Positions 11,060 to 21,900 of a stretch of 64,000 nt of DNA are shown here, in pieces (position 1 is the first letter of the stretch; every line of letters begins with the position of its first letter). This stretch comes from Penium margaritaceum. Lineage: Eukaryota > Streptophyta > Zygnematophyceae > Desmidiales > Peniaceae. The stretch lies in NCBI GenBank assembly GCA_023375785.1, contig SZWC01008576.1, forward strand, positions 9,188 through 73,187, in the 5' to 3' direction. Below the pieces are notes generated by a model. It saw nothing but the letters and a program-made list of their open reading frames with translations, had not been told where the DNA came from and did no database searches. Both the position numbers and the translations under genes were made by a program.

Positions 11060-14000
11060 TGTGTAAGTACGTCTAAATGCGTGTTACTTTGTGTAAGTGT
11101 GTGTAAGTGCATGTAAGTGCGTGTAAGTATGTGTGAGTACGTGTAAGCACGTGTAAGTGCAAGTAAGTGCATGCTAGTACGTGTAAGTGCGTGTAAGCAT
11201 GTGTAAGTTTCTATAAGTACGTGTAACTACGTGTAAGTGCGTGTAAGTGTGTGTAAGTGTGTGTAAGTGCGTTTAAGTGTAGTTTAAGTTTGTGTAAGTG
11301 CGTATAAGTGCATGTAACTGCGTGTAAGTACGCGTAAGTGCGTGTAAGTGCGTGTAAGTGCGTGTAAGTGCGTGTGAGTGAAGTTTAAGTGGGTGTTATT
11401 TCGTGTAAGTTCGTGTAAGTACGTATAAGTGCGTGTAAGTGCGTGTAAGTGCGTGTAAGTGCGTGTAAGTTCGTGTAAGTACGTATAAGTGCGTGTAAGT
11501 GCGTGTAAGTGCGTGTAAGTGCGTGTAAGTGCGTGTAAGTACGTGTAAGTGCGTATAAGTGCGTGTGTGTGTAAGTGCGTGTAAGTACGTGTAAGTGCAT
11601 GTAAGAGCCTGTTAGTGCGTGTAAATGTGTGTAAGTGCGTGCAAGTGCGTATAAGTGTGGTTTAAGTGCGTGTAAGTTCGCGTAAGTACATGTAAGTTTG
11701 TGTAAGTGTGTGTAAGTTTGTGTCAGTGTGTGTAAGTGCGTGTAAGGGCGTGTAAGTGTGTGTCAGTACATGTAAGTATGTGTTAGTGCGTGTAAGTGTG
11801 TACCAAAGCGTGTAAGTGTGTGTAAGTGCGTGTAAGTGTATGTAAGTGCATGTAAGTACATGTAAGTGCGTGTAAATGCGTATGAGTACGTGGAAGTACG
11901 TGTAAGTGCGTGTAAGAGCGTGTAAGGGTGTGTAAGTGCGTGTAAGTTCGTGTAAGTGCGTGTTAGTGTGTGTAAGTACGTGTAAGTGCGTGTAAGTATG
12001 TGATAGTACTTTTAAGTGTGTGTAAGTGCGTGTAAGTACGTGTGACTGCGTGTAAGTATATGTAAGTGCGTATAAGTGAGTGTAAGTGCGTGTAAGTACG
12101 TATAAGTGCGTGTAAGTGCGTGTAAGTGTGTGTAAGTGCGTGTAAGTACGTGTGACTGCGTGTAAGTATATGTAAGTGCGTATAAGTGAGTGTAAGTGCG
12201 TGTAAGTACGTATAAGTGCGTGTAAGTGCGTGTACGTGCGTGTAAGAGAATGTAAGTGCATGTAATTGTGTGTACGTGCGTAAACGTGTGTGTAAGTGCG
12301 TGTGAGTGCAATGTAAGTGGGTGTCATTTTGTGTAAGTTCGTGTAAGTGCGTGTAAGTACGTGTAAGCGCGTGCAAGTGCGTAGAAGTGCGTGTAAGTGC
12401 GTGTAAGTGTGTGTAAGTGCATGTAAGTACGTGTAAGTGTGTGTAAGTGTGTGTAAGTACGTGTAAGTGCGTGTAAGTGCCTGTTAGTGCGTATAAGTGC
12501 GTGTAAGTGCGTGTAAGTACGTGTAAGTGCGTGTAAGTGCGTGTAAGTGTGTGTAAGTGCATGTAAGTACGTGTAAGTGTGTGTAAGTGTGTGTAAGTAC
12601 GTGTAAGTGCGTGTAAGTGCCTGTTAGTGCGTATAAGTGCGTGTAAGTGCATGCAAGTGCGTGTAAGTGTGATTTTAGTGCGTGTAAGTTTGCGTAAGTG
12701 CGTGTAAGTTCGTGTTAGTGCGTGGAAGTTTGTGTAAGAACGTATAAGTTTATGTAAGTGTGTGTAAGTGCGTGTAAGTGCATGTAAGTGTGTGTTCGTG
12801 CATGTAAGTATGTGTTAGTGCGTGTTAGTGTGTACCAATGTGTGTAAGTGCGTGTAAGTGCCTGTAAGTGCATGTAAGTGCATGTAAGTGCATGTAAGTG
12901 CGTGTAAGTGCGTATAAGTGCGTAGAAGTACGTGTAAGTGCGTGTAAGAGCATGTAAGGATGTGTAAGTGCGTGTAAGTTCGTGTAAGTGCGTGGAAGTG
13001 TGTCTAAGTGCGTGTAAGTGCGTGTAAGTGCGTGTAAGAGCATGTAAGTGCATGTAATTGCATGTAAGTGCGTAAACATGCGTGTAAGTGCGTGTGAGTG
13101 CAATTCAAGTGGGTGTAATTTTGTGTAAGTTCGTGTAAGTGCGTGTAAGTACGTGTAAATGTGTGTAAGTACGTATAAGTGCGTGTAAGTGCGTTTAAGT
13201 GCGTGTAAGTGCATGTAAGTACGTGTAAGTGTGTGTATGTGTGTGTAAGTGCGTGTAAGTGCGTGCAAGTGCCTCTTCGTGCGTATAAGTGCGTGTAAGT
13301 GTGTGCAAGTGTGTGTAAGTGTGATTTAAGTGCGTGTAAGTTCGTGTAAGTGTGTGTAAGTACGTGTAAGTGCATGTAAGTACGTGTAAGGACATGTAAG
13401 TGCATTTAAGTATGTGTAAGTGTGTGTAAGTGCGTGTAAGTGCCTGTAAGTGTGTGTAAGTGCGTATAAGTGCTTGCAAGTGCGTGTAAGTGCGTATAAG
13501 TGTATGTAAGTGCATGTAAGTACGTGTAAGTACGTGTAAGTGCATGTAAGCATGTGTAAGTACGTGTAAGTACGTGTGACTGCGTGTAAGTATGTGTAAG
13601 TGTGTGTAAGTGAGTGTAAGTGCGTGTAAGTGCGTATAAGTGCATGTAAGTACGTGTAAGTGCGTGTAAGTACATGGAAGTGCGTGTAATTGCGTGTAAG
13701 TGTGTATACGTGCAGGTAAGTACGTGTGAGTGCAGCTTAAGTGGGTGTAATTTTGTGTAAGTTTGTGTAAATGCGTGTAAGTGTGTGTAAGTGCGTGTAA
13801 GTACGTGTAAGTACGTGTAAGTGTGTGTAAGTGCGTGTAAGTGCGTGTAAGTGCGTGCAAGTATGTGTAAGTGTGTGTAAATGCGTGTAAGTGCGTGTAA
13901 GTGCGTGAAAGTGCCTGTTAGTGCGTATAAGTGCGTGTAAGTGTGTGCAAGTGCGTGTAAGTGTGGTTTAAGTGCGTGTAAGTTCATGTAAGTACGTGTA

Positions 14001-14097
14001 AGTTCGTGTAAGTGCACGCAAGTGTGTATAAGTGCGGGAAAGTATGTGTAAGTATGTGTAAGTGTGTGTAAGTACGTGTACGTGCGTGTAAGTGTGT
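11060..14097. repeat. Degenerate 10-bp tandem array, block B
   Basis: Same decamer family as block A. It contains a 110-bp duplication at about 12029-12220 (landmark GTACGTGTGACTGCG) and a duplication of about 140 bp at roughly 12390-12640. The punctuation block TTTAAGTGGGTG followed by a TATTTTGTG or AATTTTGTG-like string occurs near 11384, 12310, 13096 and 13738. No gene is seen. It ends where the large LTR element begins. Confidence 0.96.
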
Positions 14098-14746
14098 TAA
14101 TGCCCCCATATTTGTCGCGTCCCTGATTTTTCCGCGGACGGCAACTTTTCGCGGATCCCTGCGGACTACTCACTTTACTACTATATCTTTACTACGATGG
14201 ATGAGCAATACGCGGTTGTCGCCCTCAGGCTAGAGACTACTCCGCGGACCACGAGTCTGGGACTGCTGCGTTTACACCTATGAGAAATGGCACTCCGCGA
14301 GCCACTAGAATACGACAACCCACAATGGGAAAATCCCCTTTGTATCAGCTATTCCGTGGACCACGGTTCTAGACTTCTCCGCAGGCACCTCACCGATGAG
14401 TGATGCTCCGCGTTCCACTTCTTCCCACACGGGAGTCACCACCTCGTGGCGTCCGACTCCTCTCCGCGGAACCCCGTTTCGCGAACGTGTGCAAGCAAGG
14501 GACACCGCCGGCAGCCCACCTCACTCGGACTTTTGGTTCCTCACACACCTACTCCCATAGTCCGCGGACCGGACTCCGAGAGCCACCGAGGACAAGAGGG
14601 TAGTGGGCGAAGCACAGGAATGAGAGTAGGCCAATGACTTTGATCAAGCTGATTGCGGAGTACATGGAATACTTTGGAAGGCAAGCAAGTCTGAGTTGCA
14701 CTTCTCCTACTGCTAGTGAGGCCCCTTTTCTACTCGGGACTCCGCG

Positions 14747-14764
14747 CGGCGTGTCTACACGCCG
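14747..14764. other. LTR hairpin 1 (8-bp stem)
   Basis: CGGCGTGT and ACACGCCG pair perfectly around a 2-base loop. The same hairpin is present in the right LTR near 28454-28471. Confidence 0.75.
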
Positions 14765-14812
14765 ACGGTCTCATCCCTCTCACATCCTCCTACTCCTTCT
14801 ACTCGGACTCCA

Positions 14813-14834
14813 CGCGGTGCGACTACGCACCGCG
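14813..14834. other. LTR hairpin 2 (9-bp stem)
   Basis: CGCGGTGCG and CGCACCGCG pair perfectly around a 4-base loop. In the right LTR (about 28520-28541) the stem is unchanged while the loop differs, as expected if the stem was under constraint before the copies diverged. Confidence 0.75.
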
Positions 14835-15148
14835 GGTCTCGTCCCACACACACACACTATCTATTCTGCTGGTCACTTTCTTCATCCGCGGTTCGTACAC
14901 GCGGTTCTTCGTGTTCTTCCTTGAATCTTTGTCCTCAGCGGTGCGTCTCCCAAGGCTCCTCCATGATTGATGCTTGGTCACTTGTGCTGATTGGTCATTT
15001 CTCCTCTGATTGCTCAATTCCTCCGCTGTCCTGCTTGCGCTTCGTCAGTGGCCGCGGATTCTGTTTTGGCTTGTCCCTGTTCCCTTTGCACCGCGGCCCT
15101 TCCCTTCACGGCTTCCCACCTAGCCACAAATTCTTCGGCTGAGATGAA

Positions 15149-15178
15149 CCGCCGCAGACGAATGTTCGTCTACGGCGG
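15149..15178. other. LTR hairpin 3 (14-bp stem)
   Basis: Arms 15149-15162 and 15165-15178 pair at 13 of 14 positions around a 2-base loop. The odd position would be a G-U pair in minus-strand RNA. The right LTR copy (about 28854-28883) has its single odd pair at a different position, also G-U compatible. Confidence 0.75.
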
Positions 15179-15350
15179 CCTCTTCCACCGGTACCCTGAC
15201 TCCTGCTTCCCCCCGGATCCGCGTTTACCCCTCGCTCAACCGCATCCGCGGGAGCCAGCATACCATGCGCGGACCCTCTGCCTCCTCAATCCCTATTCCG
15301 CCGGTTACTTCTTCTGCGGAGCTGCGGCAGGATTGTGCGTGACACTGATA

Positions 15351-15368
15351 CCCCCAACCCCCCCTTTT
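15351..15368 (-). other. Polypurine tract of the gypsy-type element
   Basis: On the minus strand this reads AAAAGGGGGGGTTGGGGG, six bases before the start of the 3' LTR (TATCAG lies between). An A/G run at the internal edge of the 3' LTR is where plus-strand DNA synthesis is primed in LTR elements. Confidence 0.8.
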
Positions 15369-15392
15369 CTCGAGACTCTGTCCCAGAGTCTC

Positions 15393-16340
15393 TCAGCGTG
15401 CTTTCTGCGTGAAGTACTTGTGGGGCTGAGGACGACCCCGCTCCTGGCACGGCCTGCAGTATCTCTCCACCGCTCCTCCCCTCCGCTTGAGCTTCACCGC
15501 GCACTCATCATGGACGAATAGCCGGCATCCCTCACACCGCGCTCCGACCGTGGGTGCGCCGACCAAGTTCTTGCATGAGGAGCAGTGTGGCGCGTGCTCG
15601 TACTTTTGGCAGCTTGAGCATCGGTAGATCCATTTGCCTTTGCTGCTCCGCCCCACCTCTTTGACGCAGGATTCATGTGCCAGGTCACCGCAGTGCTCGC
15701 ATCGGTAGACTGTCCCCTCAAGCCGGCCAAAGCAGTTGTCCCCCGTGCAGAGGCGCTTGTTGGAGAACTTCCATTTCATCCTCCGCGGCTTGTTGCGACA
15801 GTTGCTGCAGGTCCAGATGCCCTCCTTCCCGCGTTTGCCACACCGCAGGTGGCACATGGTTCGACACATGCCACAGGATTTGCCGAACTCGGTCAGCTCT
15901 GTTTCAAACCCTTCGCAAAGTGGGGCCAGAGTTTCAGTAGCGTAAGATAGTGAGGCCCCTGCTTCCACGATTTCCGCTCCCACACATATCTGACACTGTC
16001 CGGCCCATACCGAGCTGCCCGTCACCAAGCAGCTTTGATGAGCCATCCGGCCACACTTGGTGCAGCGTTCCCCTATGCGGACAGCCTTTATGCAGGTGGG
16101 GCAGTGTTCTGCGGCAGGTGCGGGCAGGTCCTGTTCGTCCTCATCCTTCGAATCAACCTCCTCTCCCTCTGCGGTGACATGCGTCGGCTTCCGGATCCCG
16201 ATATCGCGTTGGATCTCTTGGCGGCACCTTCGACACTTTTCTGATCCGCTCCGTTCCCCTTTTGCGTTCCGCGGCTGCTCCAGGCACTCGTCGCATATTC
16301 TTCGGTGGCATCCTTCACAGTCCTGCACCCGTCTGCCCAA
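15393..16340 (-). pseudogene. Cys-rich multi-PHD-like finger region, accessory part of the gypsy-type element
   Basis: An open frame of about 315 residues lies between integrase and the 3' LTR, ending close to the polypurine tract. It holds five successive Cys/His clusters about 45-60 residues apart. Three, near residues 84-124, 205-250 and 252-300, follow CX2-4C-X9-12-CX2C-X4-H-X2-C-X12-17-CX2C, the C4HC3 layout of PHD fingers. Examples of their cores are CTKCGRMAHQSC, CEHCGDLAHESC and CEGCRLFVHDEC. The second-last pair-to-His part is also visible in a cluster near residues 153-180. The first cluster (CEGCHRRICDEC) has Cys in the His position. PHD-type modules commonly bind histone tails, so chromatin targeting or RNA/protein binding is possible but inferred. 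The region is not part of the canonical gypsy gene set. It belongs to the broken element and is treated as a fossil. Confidence 0.7.
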
Positions 16341-16382
16341 GCGGTGCCCACATTGAGCACACGCCAGGCGCGCCTTCTCCTT

Positions 16383-17220
16383 CTAGGCCTGCTTCGCCAC
16401 TGCCATCCGACCTTCCTCTTGCCATTGTCGCATGGTGGCTCCTGTCACCGTGCGTGGCCCTTGCCGCATCCCTGCTGCCTCCTCTTCCTCCTCTTCCTCC
16501 TCATCAGGGTCCCATCCTCCTCGCGCCTCTCCTCCCCTAGAGCCTGGGCCGGCTCCGCCGCCGGAACCTGGGCCGGCTTCGCCGCCTTCCTCCTTTTTCT
16601 GCTCCGCTTCCTCCCCTTGGTCTTCACTCATGCACCGCAGACAGGTGCGGTTCCAACCAATGCAGCTCTTGGCCAGCCCCTGATGCACGGGCTGGCCGCA
16701 GACGCGGCCGATGACTTTCAGGAGCTTCTCCTTGGGCAGGTTCTCCCCACAGACGGCGCAGGGCCCCGTGTAGGCAGCCAGGGCACGGGGGCTCATGGGG
16801 ACGTTCTTCCGTGGAGCATCGCTGACTCCTTGTGGGGTTTTTTCTCTACTGCCCGTCTGTTGTGATCTTGACTGCTGCTATTCTGGTTGCTCCTGTTGTT
16901 TTTGCGGCTCCTGTTGCTCCTGCTGCGCCCGCTGCTCCTGCTGCTCATGCACCGCGCGTCTTCCTTCCGCGGAGACCTCTTGCACATCACAGCCGTCCGT
17001 TGGTTCCTTCGGAGGTTCCTGACTCCACACTTCCTCCTGCTCCGACACCTGGGTCTCGCACTGCTCCAGCACCTCCTCCGCGTGCCATCCCCTTGATCCC
17101 TTGCGCGCCTCCAGCGGAGGGAGTTCTCCACCTGTGCCGGGTATGTGCGTCTGCCAGGCCGGGGGTAGCAAAACGCACTCTGTTGCAGGGTAGCTCCGCT
17201 CACTGAACCCATCTGGCCCT
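16383..17220 (-). pseudogene. Integrase tail: Gln/Glu-rich, Cys-cluster and acidic region
   Basis: In minus-strand order this segment continues from the integrase C-terminal domain into a Gln/Glu-rich stretch (EQQEQRAQQEQQEPQKQQEQ). A separate Cys cluster follows (CAVC near the start, then a Cys, a His, CIGWNRTC and LRC), and then a Gly/Pro-rich and strongly acidic run (DPDEEEEEEEE). The Cys cluster resembles a further degenerate PHD-like finger and precedes the main finger array, so the array may have had six or more members. Coding is spread over more than one frame. Functions are inferred from composition only. Confidence 0.55.
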
Positions 17221-17229
17221 TCCAGCCAC

Positions 17230-18400
17230 ACTCGTCCCGCGTCCACTGCGGCCACGCGATACACCTGCCGCGCCTCTTCTGGTTCACGCCCTGCGCCGGG
17301 GAAGGGGCGGAGGTACACCAGGTTCCCCTCCTCAATGGCCCCGTGGTTGAGGCGTCGGTTGGCGACATCACATCCGCGCCAAGCTAAAACTAAGGCTCTG
17401 AGGCGTGCCTCTGCCCTCACCGCGGCGGTTTTCTGGCATCACACCCGGTACCACTCCTGCACTTCCTTGTCCCTTGCCAACTCCCACTCCTTCTCTCAGC
17501 CCCCTTCTTGTTGCTGCTCGGGGTCCAATGGCAGCAGTAGTGGGGACTGCGGCATGCCAAGTGCCGCGCGCAGAGGCTGCCTGAAGAGAACGGCATGTGG
17601 CGAGAATGTGGTGGCGCGGCAAGGGGTGATGTTGATGAAGTGGGCGGTCTTCTAGAGGGTCTCCCCCCAGTCTGTGGCCTCCGCGGTGGCCACTGTCCGC
17701 TCCAGGATCTCGTGCTGCTGCTCGACCTGGCCTTGGGATTGAGGTCGGTATCGTCCAGAATGCACATGCTGCACTCCCCACTCCGCGAGCTCTTCGCGCA
17801 ATTCAGTGCCGTTGTCACTGTGCACCACGCGACATCTTCCAAACTTGTAGAACACCTCTTCCCTGATAAAGCGTGCCGCACGCAACGAGGATTTGTCGGG
17901 AACGGCCCGGACCCACGTGTATTTGGTGAAATGATCCACCGCTGCAATCCATTACCGCTCTCATTGGGCGCGGCGAGGGCGAGGTCCGTGGAAGTCAATG
18001 ATGATACGGTCCAACGGCTCGCCGATGGGGGAGGGTAAGAAGAGCTGCATGTCCCACGGTGTTATCTTAAGGTGGCATTCACATGGAGCACAGTATTGTA
18101 CCACGTCTTTCACCATTGCCAGGAGGTTTGGTATGTGCAGGATGGGAGTGAGACACTCATTGAGTGCCTGGACGCCAGTGTGGTGGTGTTGATGGTATGC
18201 TTCGACCACCGCTCGTTGCAAGGTGGGTGGGGGCACCCAGAGGACCTGTGGCTTAGTCCGCCACAGACGGCCACCTTCCCACGCATACTGTTCGCAGGTA
18301 TGGGCGAGATCGTCCTTCTTCCTCCTGTTATATTCTACCCCTATCCGCACCCCCATGTCCTTGTACAGCTTCTCCGCCTCCTCCTTCTGCTGTTCCTTGG
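17230..18400 (-). pseudogene. Integrase region of the gypsy-type element
   Basis: The N-terminal zinc-binding motif appears at about 18080-18200 (YHQHHHTG ... YCAPCECH, an HHCC pattern). The catalytic core shows its first Asp in IIIDFHGPR near 17985-18010, the second in HSDNGTEL near 17800-17830 and the Glu in QGQVEQQHE near 17720-17750. The SH3-like C-terminal part follows (NHGAIEEGNLVYLRPF ... RQVYRVAAVDAGRVWLEG) at about 17170-17360. Integrase joins the cDNA ends to host DNA. Its place after RNase H fits Ty3/gypsy. The region is a broken fossil in several open pieces. What is unusual is the long insert separating it from RNase H. Confidence 0.88.
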
Positions 18401-19990
18401 TTGTGGCGCGGAGCAGGATGTGCGCGGCTTGCCAGATCCTCCAGTCCTGCGTCTCGGCGGGCTTCTCCTTCATCACCTTTCCCGCGGAGGCTTCTCCCTT
18501 CTTCTTCTTCTTCTCCTTTTCAAGCGCAAGCAGCCCCTGGGCCCGCTTCGCGTCTTGTTCCACCTTCATCGTCTGCAAACGCCGGTGGTTTTTCTCGTCA
18601 TAGATGGGGGGCTCCCTGTCCTAGCTGTCCGGGGCGAGAAAGATGCGAAGAATCCCCACCGCGCGGAGTTCCCCTTCATCCCATTGGCTTCGCAGCGTTG
18701 TTTTGGGCACTGCTCCATGCCGTCGACCTCGTGCTCCGCGGACCTCACCTGCCTCTGGTTCTGCCTTCTGTTCTGATGCTACCTCGGGGAGTCGCAGCAG
18801 GCCCCGTCCCTTCATGATTGGCTGGTCCTCGTCAGGTGATGGTGACTCGCTGAGTTCGGAAATCACCATTCCACCTGCCTTCCGCTTCACTGCCGTCACC
18901 GTGGCACCTTCTTCAATCCCCTGCTTGTGTTGTGGTGTAGCGCTTGCGCTCCCCAGGAGGGGTTGAAGTTGAGCCGGGACCGATCCAGCCGGCAGTGGTA
19001 CATTGCGGGATACTGCCAGGAGCAGCTCCATTGCTTGGGCGATGCTCCGCTGGACTTGTGCAAGCTACTCCGGGTCAACAGCCTGACCCATTCCCGTGGT
19101 GGGACGGGCTTGTTTATTACGTTTGGCGGGGTTGATGGTCGTGGAGCTATCCTCAATGGTCCGCTTCCCTTTTTCCTTGCGGTGGGATGTTTGTGTAGTC
19201 TCTGCTGACGGCGTCTGTTTCTTTGTAGCAGAGTCTTTTTGTGGCTCGGACTCTCGGCCGACTGATGCCGCGTGAACTAGGACCGCCTGCTCCCGGGGAG
19301 CCGCGGCTGCTGTAGCTCTCTTGGCTGCATACTAGAGCTTGGCTCTTCTATCGAGCAGAGCCGGGGACAAAGTCAGTTGTGGGGTGTTCTTCCGCGCTCC
19401 TCTTCTGGCCGCCGCCGCCTTGGCGGATACGTCCTGGGTTTGACCCCCGCTTTCCCCTTGTGCCTCTTCCTGCTGCTCTGTTGCCTGTGCCCCTGCTGCT
19501 TGTTTTGCCACGGTCGCCGCCTCCCTTGCATCTACCGCCTCTGCCCCCAGAGCGGTTTTTGCCTCTTGTCCTGTTGGGTCTTTCACCCCGGCTTCGCGTT
19601 CCGCGGCCGCAACTACGGCTTCCACCACAGCTTCTACCTCTTGCGCCGCCTTCTGGTATGCTGCAGCTTCTTCCTTCCTCCTCCGTTCTTCTGTCATCTC
19701 ATGCCAGAGTGCCCGCAGCCGCTCCCTCATGCTTGTGAGCTCGGAGGAGTCGCGGAGATACTCTTGCGCCTCTTCAGTTTCACTGTGGGTGCAGTTGTTT
19801 TCCTCGCGAAACACATTGACTGCCTCACGGGCCCAGTGACGTACTGCCTCTTCTGTCAGTGCTGTGCGGGTTCCCTGAAGGGCTTTCCATAACCCCTCCG
19901 CCACCTCGGTCACGGCCCGTTGGCACGTGGCGTTCTCTTGAGTCAGCTGCCAGGCGTTGGCGATAGCGGTGAACCAATGCTCATGCTGCT
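18400..19990 (-). pseudogene. Coiled-coil and charged linker region between RNase H and integrase
   Basis: One open stretch (about 19332-19913) encodes a helical, Glu/Ala-rich sequence with long heptad-like runs (LRALWHEMTEERRRKEEAAAYQ and AAQEVEAVVEAVVAAAERE), then an Ala/Gln-rich tail. A second (about 18621-19031) is rich in Ser/Pro/Glu, with SELSESPSPDEDQP. A third, just before integrase, has a Lys run (EKEKKKKKGEAS). No known domain is recognised. In the ordinary gypsy layout RNase H is followed closely by integrase, so this is an accessory insert. A structural or oligomerisation role is only a guess. Confidence 0.5.
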
Positions 19991-20059
19991 GCTCCGCCGC
20001 GGAGAAGGCTGCCAGTTCTGCCGCGGTGTACTACAGTCCCCACCTGCGGGAGGTGAGCC

Positions 20060-21086
20060 CGAATAGGTAGCCCCACCTTCAGAGTTCCGCTGTCGCCTTG
20101 CGGTCCGGTACTTCCATTGTTCCTGTCGGCATGCGGGCGGCGTGGTATACTGTGAGTGCCCGGGCGCACTCCTGGAGTAGATGTACATAGCGGCGTGTGG
20201 GATCCGCGGCTTGGTCACGGCGGACCAGGAGCCACCATTCGCGGGCAGCATCCACATTATGGTCAGGTTGTACCGTGTCCAGGAGCGTTGCCACACCCGC
20301 CATGGCCTGCGCTGGACGAAGGTTGAGGAGGTCGCGGAGCACCAAAAGGAGACGCTCGGCCCCCGCTATCTCCATTAACTGTACCTGTCTTGCTCGCGGC
20401 CCCAAGGCGAGGGCAATCTTGGCCGCTCCCTTCAGTGCCACTTGCCTGGCGGGGTTGAAGGAGTCCCCCAAGCTTGCGCGGACTGCCTCCGGGAGCTCGT
20501 CGAGTTGGTGTATGATCACGCTGCTTACTACATCCAGCAGGTAATCAGGTTTGGGATGATCTCCACTGTCCCCAGAGCTTTCCTCCAGACGTATCAGTGC
20601 GCCCTCCATGATTGTGCCGGCACTGAGCAAGGGGCGTAGGGTTCCACGTGAGGCCGGTGCAGAGGAGGAGTGCGCGGTTGGTGCAGATGGGCCGGACGGT
20701 GGCGGTGCTCCCGCAACTGTCATCACCACCGGGGATGCAGCAGGGCCAGATGGCGGAGGCGTACTGGGTGACGCTGTCGCTATTGCTGCGGTAAGGCATG
20801 GTGCCAGGGGTGCCCCAGGGGATGCTGCTACGTTTGTTGCCGCAGAATGGCCCGGTGCCGGAGGGCCTCCGGGTAATGTTGCTGCTTCGAATGCCGCTGA
20901 GGCTTCCGGTGCCGCGGGGGGACCGGGTGCCGGCGAGGCTTTAGATGTCCCCGCCTCTGCTGTTACCGCAGGAGTTGGGGCCGGAGGGGCTCCAGATGAC
21001 GCAACTGCTGCCGCGGACGGGCCTGATGCTGGAGGTGCTCCTGGGGTTGCTTCAGATGCTGCTACCGCTGGTGACGCGGATCGTCT
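20060..21086 (-). pseudogene. Ala/Pro-rich repeat plus helical domain, accessory insert
   Basis: The minus-strand frame is open from the assembly gap to about 20079. It begins with about 130 residues of imperfect Ala/Pro/Gly/Ser repeats of the type PGAPPASGPSAA, recurring roughly every 15-20 residues. About 180 residues of likely all-helical sequence follow (for example YLLDVVSSVIIHQLDELPEA and AERLLLVLRDLLNLRPAQAM). I do not recognise the helical part. Its size and position invite comparison with capsid-like or host-derived helical domains, but nothing in the sequence proves this. The upstream boundary is hidden by the gap. It lies between the second protease-like domain and the coiled-coil region. 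Confidence 0.5.
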
Positions 21087-21297
21087 NNNNNNNNNNNNNN
21101 NNNNNNNNNNNNNNNNNNNNNNNNNNNNNNNNNNNNNNNNNNNNNNNNNNNNNNNNNNNNNNNNNNNNNNNNNNNNNNNNNNNNNNNNNNNNNNNNNNNN
21201 NNNNNNNNNNNNNNNNNNNNNNNNNNNNNNNNNNNNNNNNNNNNNNNNNNNNNNNNNNNNNNNNNNNNNNNNNNNNNNNNNNNNNNNNNNNNNNNNN
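21087..21297. other. Assembly gap (211 N)
   Basis: A run of 211 undetermined bases lies within the gypsy-type element, between the second protease-like domain and the Ala/Pro-rich repeat. The GC-rich repeats beside it may have prevented assembly. The length of the gap may be an estimate. Confidence 0.99.
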
Positions 21298-21900
21298 CGC
21301 TCCGAGCAATATATCCGCCTGGCGCGGCGCGAGCCAGTCGGCCGCCAGGAGCATGTCATATGTGCGGACGTCACACACCTGCACGGTGTGCGGTGCATGC
21401 ACGTTGGCCACCTAGATGGGCAGGGCCTCGATTTGTCCGATGGGTGCATCGATGGCGCCGGTGGAGATGGAGAAGCGGAGTCGAGTGGGCACAATGAGGT
21501 GGTCGAGACGCAGGGTGCGGGCCATCCGCAGCGTGATGGTAGTATGGGTGGCGCCGGTGTCCACGATGGCCACGAATTTGCGGCCACACACCCAGACATA
21601 ACACCATGCCACGTGGATTTCGGCCGGCGTTGGTGGACCGGTGGTCAGCGGTGCGGGGGCCCATGTGTATGGTGCTTGGCAGGCATCCTCCCGAATGCCG
21701 GAGTGTGTTGTGACGATCGCATGGGCTACCATGCAGACACCTGTGTCGCGGGTGAGGGTGCAAGAGAGGCAGATGCCGACGGGGGAGAGGGAGGGATTGT
21801 AGGAGGAAAAGAGTGCCTGCAGTCGCTCCGCAGATGCGAGGGAATGAAGAAGGAAGTCGACCAAGGAGATGGAGTTCCGTGTATCGAGAAGAGGGGAGGC
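21298..21900 (-). pseudogene. Second, diverged aspartic protease-like domain
   Basis: Downstream of RNase H in element order comes a second DTGATHTT active-site motif (Asp codon at 21559-21561), preceded by VAWCYVWVCGRKFVAIV and followed by TYDMLLAADWLAPRQADILLGA. The first protease has the parallel strings VACCVVWICGRKFLAII, DTGATHTT and TYDVLLGMDYLLPRRGNLLF, so the two are paralogous. The similarity extends upstream into the leader (a DFL...VGI...L pattern). Retroelements normally carry one protease, which works as a dimer. A second copy after RNase H is unusual. Duplication within the element or capture from a related one are both possible. It is part of a broken fossil. Confidence 0.8.

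Larger units (their letters stand above)
14098..15344 (-). repeat. 3' LTR of the gypsy-type element (left copy)
   Basis: Aligns along its whole length with 27804-29049. On the minus strand it opens with TGTCACGCAC just after the polypurine tract. It is dense in CCGCGGA-type palindromic motifs and holds three conserved hairpins (14747-14764, 14813-14834, 15149-15178). The ORFs inside it are not shared family proteins and are taken as chance. Confidence 0.92.

Noticed and set aside
14991-15521. ORFs on both strands inside the LTRs, some of more than 150 codons
   Set aside because: Not conserved as proteins between the two LTRs and without domains; GC-rich LTR sequence stays open by chance.
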